Shown: positions 1 through 5,152 of the stretch, in pieces
Layout of the letters: each line of letters opens with the position of its first letter
Position numbering within the stretch: the first letter of the stretch is position 1
Source of the DNA: Nitrospinae bacterium RIFCSPLOWO2_12_FULL_45_22
Lineage (GTDB): Bacteria > 2-12-FULL-45-22
Assembly: GCA_001803565.1 (NCBI GenBank)
Contig: MHDQ01000175.1
Span: 1-6,126 of the forward strand
Length of the DNA stretch: 6,126 bases
Direction: 5' to 3'
The notes under the pieces: generated by a model
What the model was told of the DNA's origin: nothing
Databases searched by the model: none
The model's input: the letters and a program-made list of their open reading frames with translations, nothing else
Program-made: the position numbers and the translations under genes

Positions 1-9
1 TGGAGGTAT

Positions 10-702
10 ATGGTTGAATTAATCCTGGATCCAGTGCGAAAAGGGTTTATTGTTCGTTCTGGATCCAGGTTAGTCAAAGGTAAGCGTTCACGGTGTCAAA
101 TTTTCTCAGGCAATTTTGTGATAGCTATTATAGAAAAGATAAGTCTGGTAGGTACGGCAATAATTGTCGTCTTGCAGCCTCCTTTATCTCTCAATTTATA
201 TCTTGCCGTAATTATAGCCCTGGGAGCGGCCCTGATAGATATTAAAAGCAGCAAGATTCCAAATTATTTGACCTTCCCGGCCATGGTACTGGGATTATCC
301 TATTTTGGATATGATGAGGGCTGGAGGGGATACCTCTCCAGCCTTGCCGGTTTAGGCCTGGGGATGGGTTTGTTCATGCCCTTATACCTGCTGGGGGGTA
401 TGGGGGCGGGAGATGTCAAGTTAATGGGGGCAATGGGTGCATTGGTAGGAATGGGCTTAGCTTTTAAGGCAGTAATTGCCGCTACCCTTGTGGGGGGGGT
501 ACTATCGGTATTGACTCTGGCTATCCAAGGCCAGTTAAGCCGAATTATCAAACGTTATTGGCTCATGCTGAAACTCCTTTTGTTTACCGGGGAGATTAGT
601 TATATCCCCCTGGAGGGGGAGATAAAACAGACTAAAATCCATTATGGAGTTGCTATCGCCTTGGGTACCATGATTCTCATATTGGTAGAGGAGGGTTTAT
701 GA
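10..702 (+). CDS. cpaA: Prepilin peptidase CpaA/TadV (A24 family), start uncertain
   Basis: This is an integral inner-membrane aspartyl protease that would cleave the leader of Flp prepilins (and TadE-type pseudopilins) on the cytoplasmic side. The two expected catalytic aspartates are visible: D77 in ALIDIKSSKIPN and D135 in GMGAGDVKLMGA, the GxGD-type motif. Several hydrophobic segments follow (about 64-80, 85-100, 108-130, 141-172, 213-228). There is no N-terminal methyltransferase domain, as is usual for the short Tad-type enzymes. The ATG at 10 has GGAGGT at 2-7, but only 3 nt away. It adds a basic, non-hydrophobic stretch of about 36 residues encoded by repeat-like DNA. In-frame GTG at 118 (194 aa) or TTG at 172 (176 aa) would give lengths and Asp positions closer to the family norm. 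The 3' end overlaps the next gene by 4 bp (ATGA), so the two are probably co-translated. The family call is firm; the start is not. Confidence 0.9.
   Translation: MVELILDPVRKGFIVRSGSRLVKGKRSRCQIFSGNFVIAIIEKISLVGTAIIVVLQPPLSLNLYLAVIIALGAALIDIKSSKIPNYLTFPAMVLGLSYFGYDEGWRGYLSSLAGLGLGMGLFMPLYLLGGMGAGDVKLMGAMGALVGMGLAFKAVIAATLVGGVLSVLTLAIQGQLSRIIKRYWLMLKLLLFTGEISYIPLEGEIKQTKIHYGVAIALGTMILILVEEGL
24..69. repeat. Paired CTGGATCCAG palindromes (11-bp inverted repeat)
   Basis: CTGGATCCAG, itself a perfect 10-bp palindrome, occurs at 25-34 and again at 59-68. Each copy has one extra matching base on its outer side (C24 and G69), so 24-34 and 59-69 form a perfect 11-bp inverted pair around a 24-bp spacer. 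The pair lies inside the first 20 codons of the upstream reading of cpaA. Just downstream, GTAAGCGTTCAC (about 80-91) is a second, imperfect palindrome. Together these look like a fragment of a dispersed palindromic repeat rather than conserved coding sequence; that interpretation is inference. Confidence 0.6.
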
Positions 703-2018
703 TAACGGCCTCGGCAGCCGAAGAGAAAAAAGAAGAGAAAACGGTCTGGTTCCCCCCGGTGCCAGCTAGTATCGAGGATACCGGCTTAGACCTCCTTTTT
801 CTGGTGGAGCTCATAACTAAGACTTTCTATGTGAACGGAATTTTACGTATTCCTGAAATAAGCGAATATATTAAATTACCGCCCAACTTAGTGGAGGACC
901 TGTTAGATTTTATGCGGAGAGAAAAATATTGTGAGATCCGGGGGGGGAGCGGCACAACCGCTTCTTTCCTCTTTGAATTGACCGACCTGGGACGTTCCCG
1001 GGCAGTGGATTTTTTTAATAGGAGCCAATATGTCGGCCCTGCCCCGGTCCCCTTAGAGATGTATGCGGAAGTCTCTTCCCAGCAGACCGTAAAGAACATA
1101 TTTATCACCCGGGATAATATCCGCCGGGTTTTTCAAAACCTCATTATCAAAGAAAGCCTTATAGATCAGATAGGGCCGGCCATCAATTCCGGGAAACCCA
1201 TATTTCTCTATGGCCCCCCTGGGATAGGCAAGACCTATCTGGCTGGTCACATCGTAAGCTTATTGGAGGGGAATATCTATATCCCTTACGCCCTTGCGGT
1301 AGATAATCAGATCATTAAATTATTTGACCCCACTAATCACGAGCCGGTGTCCCCTTCCCTTTCCCAGGAAAAACATCTCTCCCTCCTGAAAAAAGAATCC
1401 TATGATCAGCGATGGATATATTCTAAACGCCCGGTAGTATTGGCCGGGGGTGAGCTAACCATGGATATGCTAGACCTCCAATTTAACCCGGTCTCTAAAT
1501 ATTATGAGGCCCCTTTGCAATTAAAGGCCAATCACGGTATGTTTATTATTGATGATCTAGGAAGGCAAACCATCCCTCCCTTTGTGCTTATGAACCGATG
1601 GATTATGCCTTTAGAGAATCATTTTGACTTCCTCACCTTACATACCGGAAAAAAATTTCCCATACCTTTTGATATAATCGTAGTATTTTCTACCAATTTT
1701 CCGCCTAAAGATTTAGCGGACGAGGCCTTCTTGAGGCGTATTGGCTACAAGCTCAAGATAGACTATCTTGAGCTGGAAGAATATGAAAAGATTTTCAAAC
1801 AGTTCTGCCAGCGTAAAGGGATTCCTTATGACCAGGAGATGTTTAGCTATCTGGTTAAGGAGCATCATGAAAAAAAGGGGGTACGATTTGTTGCCTGTTA
1901 CCCGAGAGACATTATCGAACAGGTTATTGATCTCTGTCATTATCATTCTGTGCCCCTTAAATTTTCTAAAGAATTTATTGATCAGGCGTGGGATGACTAT
2001 TTCGTGACTGATTTTTAA
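699..2018 (+). CDS. AAA+ ATPase of tad loci with N-terminal winged-helix-like region
   Basis: This is a predicted cytoplasmic AAA+ ATPase, not the pilus secretion motor: it lacks the CpaF/TadA Asp-box and His-box layout. Residues about 28-108 look like a winged-helix fold (helices around ISEYIKLPPNLVEDLLDFM, then a wing and ELTDLGRSRA) and are followed by the SQYVGPAPVPLE linker. The ATPase core has Walker A GPPGIGKT (172-179), a Walker B-like MFIIDDLGRQ (281-290, D285/D286, with Asp where Glu is usual), sensor 1 at FSTN (330-333), a likely arginine finger in AFLRRIGYK (R346/R347) and a sensor 2-like YPRD (401-404). I recognise this architecture, including the SQYVGPAPVPL, LTLHTGKKF and DEAFLRRI blocks, as a conserved but uncharacterised ATPase family in several bacterial phyla. 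The AAA+ modules nearest to it are MoxR/AAA_5-like. The start codon overlaps the cpaA stop. The partner and substrate are unknown; a remodelling role in pilus assembly is inference. Confidence 0.85.
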   Translation: MITASAAEEKKEEKTVWFPPVPASIEDTGLDLLFLVELITKTFYVNGILRIPEISEYIKLPPNLVEDLLDFMRREKYCEIRGGSGTTASFLFELTDLGRSRAVDFFNRSQYVGPAPVPLEMYAEVSSQQTVKNIFITRDNIRRVFQNLIIKESLIDQIGPAINSGKPIFLYGPPGIGKTYLAGHIVSLLEGNIYIPYALAVDNQIIKLFDPTNHEPVSPSLSQEKHLSLLKKESYDQRWIYSKRPVVLAGGELTMDMLDLQFNPVSKYYEAPLQLKANHGMFIIDDLGRQTIPPFVLMNRWIMPLENHFDFLTLHTGKKFPIPFDIIVVFSTNFPPKDLADEAFLRRIGYKLKIDYLELEEYEKIFKQFCQRKGIPYDQEMFSYLVKEHHEKKGVRFVACYPRDIIEQVIDLCHYHSVPLKFSKEFIDQAWDDYFVTDF

Positions 2019-2042
2019 TATTAATGACCGGGAAAAATTTTA

Positions 2043-2071
2043 TTGACTGATGTTCCAACCTCAGGGATAAT
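2043..2071 (+). promoter_or_regulatory. Predicted sigma70-type promoter for the cpaB-cpaC operon
   Basis: TTGACT (2043-2048) and GATAAT (2066-2071) each match the sigma70 consensus hexamer at 5 of 6 positions and are separated by the ideal 17 bp. An A/T-rich tract (AAAAATTTTATT, 2033-2044) lies just upstream and overlaps the -35 box, like an UP element. The start of transcription would be near 2078, giving a 5' leader of about 210 nt before cpaB that contains the palindromic repeat. It begins only 25 bp after the stop of the ATPase gene, where a new transcription unit makes sense. No experimental support is available. Confidence 0.55.
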
Positions 2072-2113
2072 ATAAAAATCGAGGTCCAGCATTTTGGATA
2101 AATACGGTAATGA

Positions 2114-2258
2114 ACCGCAAAGCCACAAAGAACACTAAGAGAAATGTGATTAGGGCATTGGGTAATTGGGTCATTCACCAATCTAATAATGCAATAACCC
2201 AATGGCCTAATGACGCAATAGCCTAATTACCAAAATTAAATTCTTTGCGTCCTTTGTG
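2114..2258. repeat. Nested palindromic repeat element (MITE/REP-like)
   Basis: Outer arms: CACAAAGAACACTAAGAG (2124-2141) pairs with the complement of TTCTTTGCGTCCTTTGTG (2241-2258), 14 of 18 positions matching. The left arm continues outward with the related text ACCGCAAAGC (2114-2123). Inner arms are built of 8-bp units ending in ATT: four on the + strand (2144-2175) and about six on the - strand (2231 back to 2184). Examples are GGGTAATT and GGGTCATT against AGGCTATT and GCGTCATT. GGTAATT (2161-2167) pairs with AATTACC (2225-2231), GTCATT (2170-2175) with AATGAC (2209-2214), and ATTGGGT with ACCCAAT (2197-2203). It carries no ORF of its own. The type fits a non-autonomous dispersed palindromic element; mobility is inferred. 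Confidence 0.65.
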
Positions 2259-2275
2259 TAGTAACAAATTTAATT

Positions 2276-2283
2276 TAAGGGGG
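2276..2283 (+). promoter_or_regulatory. Atypical ribosome binding site of cpaB
   Basis: The AAGGAG at 2286-2291 touches the cpaB ATG (2292) with no spacer, which is too close for normal use. TAAGGGGG at 2276-2283 can pair with the 16S anti-SD if one G-U wobble is allowed, and its 8-nt spacing is normal. This is the more likely site. It sits at the 3' end of the palindromic leader, where folding could influence its access. Confidence 0.45.
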
Positions 2284-2291
2284 GGAAGGAG

Positions 2292-3113
2292 ATGAATAGA
2301 TTACTTAGGAACATCCTTCTGCTGATGGTTGCTGTTGTATTAGCAGCCGGGGCTACTTATCTTTCGATAAAATGGCTCCAGAGACAGGCAGCTTTACAGA
2401 AACGACCAGGTCTGACTAATAGAGTAGTGGTGGCAGAGGTGGATTTGGTTATAGGGTCTAAGTTAACACCCAATCTCATCAAAGCGGTCCCCTGGCCCAG
2501 GGAAAGTATTCCCAAGGAGTCATTTAATGATCCTGGCCAACTAACTGATAGGGTGGTTAAGACCACCCTTTATGCCGGGGAGCCGGTTCTGGAGATGAAA
2601 TTAGCGCCAAAAGGCATGACCGGAGGGTTATCAGCCGTTATTTCTGAGGATAAGCGCGCCCTGACGGTCAAGGTTAGTGAGATCAGCGGGGTAGCAGGAT
2701 TCACCCTACCTGGTCGGAAGGTAGATATATTGGTAACGATAGAGGATGAACAAAAAAAGGAGCCTATTACGAAGATGATATTGCAGAATATGAAGGTATT
2801 AGCGGTGGATCAAAGTGTAGACCAGTCCGGAGATAAGCCCGTAGTCGTTAATGCCGTTACCATGGAAGTTACCCCGGCAGAGACGGAGATATTGGCTATG
2901 GCTGAGGGCGAAGGGAGGATTGGATTGGCCCTGCGGAACGAGGTGGATCAGAAATTTGTTCCTACGAAAGGTGTGCACAAATCTGGCTTAATCCCCGCGA
3001 TCCGGGTGCCAGCAACGGTGGAAAAGGTGGCCTATAACCCCCCTAAACCTTCACCTAATACTATTGAGGTGATAAGGGGAGTAACCAAGACAAAGGTGGA
3101 ATCGCTATTTTGA
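2292..3113 (+). CDS. cpaB: Flp pilus assembly protein CpaB/RcpC
   Basis: This is a periplasmic, inner-membrane-anchored partner of the Tad secretin, thought in the family to stabilise or gate it. Residues 7-29 form a single hydrophobic N-terminal segment (ILLLMVAVVLAAGATYLSI) serving as anchor or uncleaved signal. A SAF domain spans about 44-106 (VVVAEVDLVIGSKLTPNLIK, then VVKTTLYAGEPVLEMKLAP). The RcpC/CpaB domain spans about 113-216 and includes the typical LTVKVSEISGVAGFTLPGRKVDILV and VTMEVTPAETEILAMAEGEGRIGLALRN stretches. A proline-rich tail (237-258) follows. The length of 273 aa is usual for the family. It is separated from the ATPase gene by 273 bp holding a putative promoter, and from cpaC by 177 bp. 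The ATG at 2292 is the natural start because it puts the hydrophobic segment at the extreme N-terminus. Confidence 0.93.
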   Translation: MNRLLRNILLLMVAVVLAAGATYLSIKWLQRQAALQKRPGLTNRVVVAEVDLVIGSKLTPNLIKAVPWPRESIPKESFNDPGQLTDRVVKTTLYAGEPVLEMKLAPKGMTGGLSAVISEDKRALTVKVSEISGVAGFTLPGRKVDILVTIEDEQKKEPITKMILQNMKVLAVDQSVDQSGDKPVVVNAVTMEVTPAETEILAMAEGEGRIGLALRNEVDQKFVPTKGVHKSGLIPAIRVPATVEKVAYNPPKPSPNTIEVIRGVTKTKVESLF

Positions 3114-3124
3114 GAAACTATAGG

Positions 3125-3160
3125 GAGGTAGAGGTAAAGGTAGAGGTGGATAAGGAAGAC
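3125..3160 (+). repeat. Degenerate 6-bp tandem repeat after cpaB
   Basis: Starting 12 bp after the cpaB stop, purine-rich hexamers run in register: GAGGTA, GAGGTA, AAGGTA, GAGGTG (3125-3148), decaying into GATAAG and GAAGAC. A similar decayed array follows the cpaC stop. It is non-coding on the + strand. Its function is unknown; it may be microsatellite-like or the remains of a dispersed repeat. Confidence 0.6.
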
Positions 3161-3172
3161 GGCTGGATAGTA

Positions 3173-3184
3173 GTTAATATTAAC
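3173..3184. other. 12-bp perfect palindrome GTTAATATTAAC
   Basis: GTTAATATTAAC reads the same on both strands and lies midway in the gap between cpaB and cpaC. Its central ten bases, TTAATATTAA, also occur at 2015-2024, over the stop codon of the ATPase gene and just upstream of the putative promoter. The palindrome and shared core could be a dimeric regulator site, but A/T-rich palindromes of this size can arise by chance. Confidence 0.3.
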
Positions 3185-3238
3185 CGGGGGTAGGGGCTGG
3201 TTCCGGTAGTATATAAGGGCAGAGAGGGGTAAGTTTGG

Positions 3239-3249
3239 GTCTCTGCGGC
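3239..3249 (+). repeat. GTCTCTGCGGC repeat remnant before cpaC
   Basis: GTCTCTGCGGC lies 41 bp before the cpaC start. A copy differing at one base, GTCTCTGTGGC, lies at 4804-4814, 30 bp before the small exported-protein gene. Both resemble the TTTGCGTCCTTTGTG arm of the palindromic element before cpaB. They may be remnants of one dispersed repeat family; this is inferred from short matches only. Confidence 0.4.
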
Positions 3250-3290
3250 TAAACCATTTATAGGGTGTTAGCTTAAAGGGAGGGGAGGAT

Positions 3291-4763
3291 ATGAAAAAAA
3301 CTAAGGGGGTAAATAGGAGGCTCAGCATTATCTTTTTATTCTTTACTACTTTTCTGTTTGTGGCCTTATCTCTATCCTTTGGATGGGCTGAGTCTGAAAC
3401 GCCTTCTCCGGGAAATTTACCGCCCGGGGAGGGTTATGGAGCGGTTGCTACCCAAAGATTAAATCTGGTAGTAGGCAAATCCCACATCCTTCATAGTCCG
3501 GTGCCCATTAGTCGAATTTCGGTAGCTGATCCGAAAATAGCAGACGTATTGATCATCACGGCAAAGCAGATATATATCAATGGGAAGAAACCGGGTATTA
3601 CCAATCTGATCCTCTGGCGGGATAGAGAAATTACGGCGATTATGGATGTTAATGTCATTTTTGACTTGACCCAATTGAAAGAAAAGCTCTATCAGATATT
3701 GCCTGGAGAGCCCATCGAGGTCCATGCCGCCGAAGACTCGATTGTCCTTTCCGGCGAAGTGTCTGATTCTACTAAGATTCCCCAGGCCTTATCCCTGGTA
3801 AAGTCCTTTGCCCCAAAGCCGGAAAACGTAGTTAATCTCCTGCGGGTGGGGGGCGCCCAGCAGGTAATGCTGGAGGTAAAGATAGCAGAGATGAGTAGGG
3901 ATGTGACCAAGAGAATGGGCTTCAATTTCCGCATCCTTAACCTGGAGCGGGGAGAGACAGCCTTATTTAATATTGGTGATATCGCCACCGGCGACCTGTT
4001 TGGGACTCTTGGTTTTACCTCCAATATTACTGCCCGATTGTTACGGGGTAACAGAATATTTGATTTCTTCCTGGAAGCCCTTAAGGAAAAGGGGCTGGCC
4101 AGGATCCTGGCAGAGCCTACCCTGATCGCTATAAGCGGCCAGAATGCCAGCTTTTTGGCAGGTGGTGAGTTCCCCGTCCCCGTCCCTCAAGCTGGCCAAC
4201 TTGTCGGGGCCATAACGGTGGAGTTTAAGGAATTTGGGGTAGGGCTCTCGTTTCTTCCCCGGGTCTTATCCAACGGGTCTATCAATATAGGGGTCAGCAC
4301 CGAGGTATCAGACCTGGATTTTACGGCGGCAGTAATATTACAGGGGTTCGCGGTACCCGGGGTAACTACCCGAAGGGCTTCTACCAATATTGAGCTGAAA
4401 GATGGGCAAACATTTTCTATTGCCGGTCTGCTCCAAGATAATATCCGAGAGATAGTAACCAAGTATCCCCTTTTGGGAGATATCCCCATCTTAGGGGCCC
4501 TATTTCGGAGCGAGGAGTTTCAGAAAAAGCAGACCGAATTGGTTATCCTGGTAACACCCCGTCTAGTTAAGCCCCTGGCTGAATCGGCCCAGCGCTTACC
4601 CACGGATAAGTATATTGAGCCTAATGATTTTGACTTTTATCTGATGGGGAAGCTGGAGGGGAAGAGCAAGGATGAGCTTAAGGAAAAAGGGCCTGGGGAA
4701 GGGAAAGACCGGGCCAAGCCAGAAGGGGGATTAGAAGGGGAATTTGGACACGAGCTCGAATAA
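3291..4763 (+). CDS. cpaC: Flp pilus secretin CpaC/RcpA
   Basis: This is the outer-membrane secretin that forms the channel through which the Flp pilus leaves the cell. A Sec signal peptide covers residues 1-33 (basic MKKTKGVNRR, hydrophobic core 11-30, likely cleavage after GWA). Next come an N-terminal pilus-formation domain (about 54-120, with LVVGKSHILHSPVPISRISVADPKIADV), a BON-like domain (about 125-186) and the secretin domain (about 190-427). The secretin domain shows VPGVTTRRASTNIELKDGQ and the signature YPLLGDIPILGALFRS followed by TELVILVTPRLVKP. Residues 454-490 are a charged, Gly/Lys/Glu-rich tail. Full length is 490 aa, normal for the family. The GGGAGG at 3278-3283 is 7 nt from the ATG and is the likely SD; a second GGGAGG (3283-3288) lies too close. 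cpaB upstream and the TadG-like gene downstream match usual tad gene order. Confidence 0.95.
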   Translation: MKKTKGVNRRLSIIFLFFTTFLFVALSLSFGWAESETPSPGNLPPGEGYGAVATQRLNLVVGKSHILHSPVPISRISVADPKIADVLIITAKQIYINGKKPGITNLILWRDREITAIMDVNVIFDLTQLKEKLYQILPGEPIEVHAAEDSIVLSGEVSDSTKIPQALSLVKSFAPKPENVVNLLRVGGAQQVMLEVKIAEMSRDVTKRMGFNFRILNLERGETALFNIGDIATGDLFGTLGFTSNITARLLRGNRIFDFFLEALKEKGLARILAEPTLIAISGQNASFLAGGEFPVPVPQAGQLVGAITVEFKEFGVGLSFLPRVLSNGSINIGVSTEVSDLDFTAAVILQGFAVPGVTTRRASTNIELKDGQTFSIAGLLQDNIREIVTKYPLLGDIPILGALFRSEEFQKKQTELVILVTPRLVKPLAESAQRLPTDKYIEPNDFDFYLMGKLEGKSKDELKEKGPGEGKDRAKPEGGLEGEFGHELE

Positions 4764-4770
4764 ATATAAG

Positions 4771-4800
4771 GGATAGGTATAGGATAAGGTAGAGGAAGCC
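4771..4800 (+). repeat. Degenerate 6-bp tandem repeat after cpaC
   Basis: Seven bases after the cpaC stop, hexamers GGATAG, GTATAG, GATAAG, GTAGAG and GAAGCC run in register. The GATAAG and GAAG-C units recall the end of the array after cpaB (3149-3160). The repeat is decayed, so the unit boundaries are approximate. Confidence 0.5.
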
Positions 4801-4803
4801 CTT

Positions 4804-4814
4804 GTCTCTGTGGC
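4804..4814 (+). repeat. GTCTCTGTGGC repeat remnant before the small exported-protein gene
   Basis: This matches 10 of 11 bases of the sequence at 3239-3249 and occupies a similar place: after a decayed hexamer array and before the SD of the next gene. The shared arrangement suggests that the two gaps were seeded by the same kind of repeat. Confidence 0.4.
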
Positions 4815-4844
4815 AGAAAGCTTACCCCTAAGGAGGATAAAAAG

Positions 4845-5129
4845 ATGAAGATTCCTACTAGTCTCTGTATTTTAATGGTAGTAAGTAATCTATTTTTGCC
4901 AGCTTACGGTCTGGCAGCAGAGCTAACAGCGCTGGAAAAGGACTATGGCCGGGCCTTTCATACGCTCAAGGCCGCCCAGACCCTCAACCCCGACGCCAGT
5001 AAAAACCTGGCCCCCCCGCTGGGCCTGGAGGGAAAGGTGGGTGAGAAGGTTATGCAAGAGTATTATAAAATGTTTGAGAAGAAGGAGCCCACGATTACCA
5101 ATATAATTAATATCGGTACCGGCCAATAA
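4845..5129 (+). CDS. Small predicted exported protein in the tad operon
   Basis: I do not recognise a named family. The 94-residue product starts with a clear signal peptide: K2, a hydrophobic core at about 6-20 and a likely cleavage site near GLAAE (about 22-26), leaving a mature protein of about 70 residues. The mature part is mostly helical by appearance (ELTALEKDYGRAFHTLKAAQ, then KVGEKVMQEYYKMFEKKEP), with a proline-containing break in between and a short hydrophobic end, TNIINIGTGQ. It has no lipobox, no cysteine after the signal and no Flp-type processing motif. The start is well supported by TAAGGAGG at 4829-4836, 8 nt upstream. It lies 81 bp after the secretin gene and 23 bp before the TadG-like gene, so it is probably co-transcribed. 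A periplasmic accessory or secretin-helper role is a guess from position. Confidence 0.8.
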   Translation: MKIPTSLCILMVVSNLFLPAYGLAAELTALEKDYGRAFHTLKAAQTLNPDASKNLAPPLGLEGKVGEKVMQEYYKMFEKKEPTITNIINIGTGQ

Positions 5130-5152
5130 GTCTGTTAGGGAGGTGGTTTTAA

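Noticed and set aside
699-2018. ATPase as the CpaF/TadA secretion motor
   Set aside because: The motif order is AAA+ (Walker A, Walker B, STN sensor, arginine finger), and the GSPE-type Asp and His boxes are missing.
1975-2202. Minus-strand open frame across the ATPase stop and the gap
   Set aside because: It overlaps the conserved ATPase C-terminus and repeat sequence, has no recognisable domain and no good SD.
2144-2231. Octamer array as a CRISPR array
   Set aside because: Units are 8 bp, degenerate and without spacers, arranged as an inverted pair.
2114-2258. Palindrome as a rho-independent terminator after the ATPase gene
   Set aside because: The stem is A/T-rich and long with no U-tract directly after it; it ends close to the cpaB start and lies downstream of a plausible promoter.
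2245-2274. Possible second promoter TTGCGT - 18 bp - TTTAAT right before cpaB
   Set aside because: Weak -35, and transcription would start around 2280, inside or past the likely ribosome binding site. The upstream TTGACT/GATAAT pair is much better.
3187-3215. TATATA (3210-3215) as a -10 box for cpaC
   Set aside because: The position 17 bp upstream is G-rich with no resemblance to a -35 hexamer.
3032-3328. Minus-strand open frame with a Leu/Tyr repeat across the cpaB-cpaC gap
   Set aside because: The LYLYLYL pattern is just the reverse reading of the purine-rich hexamer array; it has no other support.
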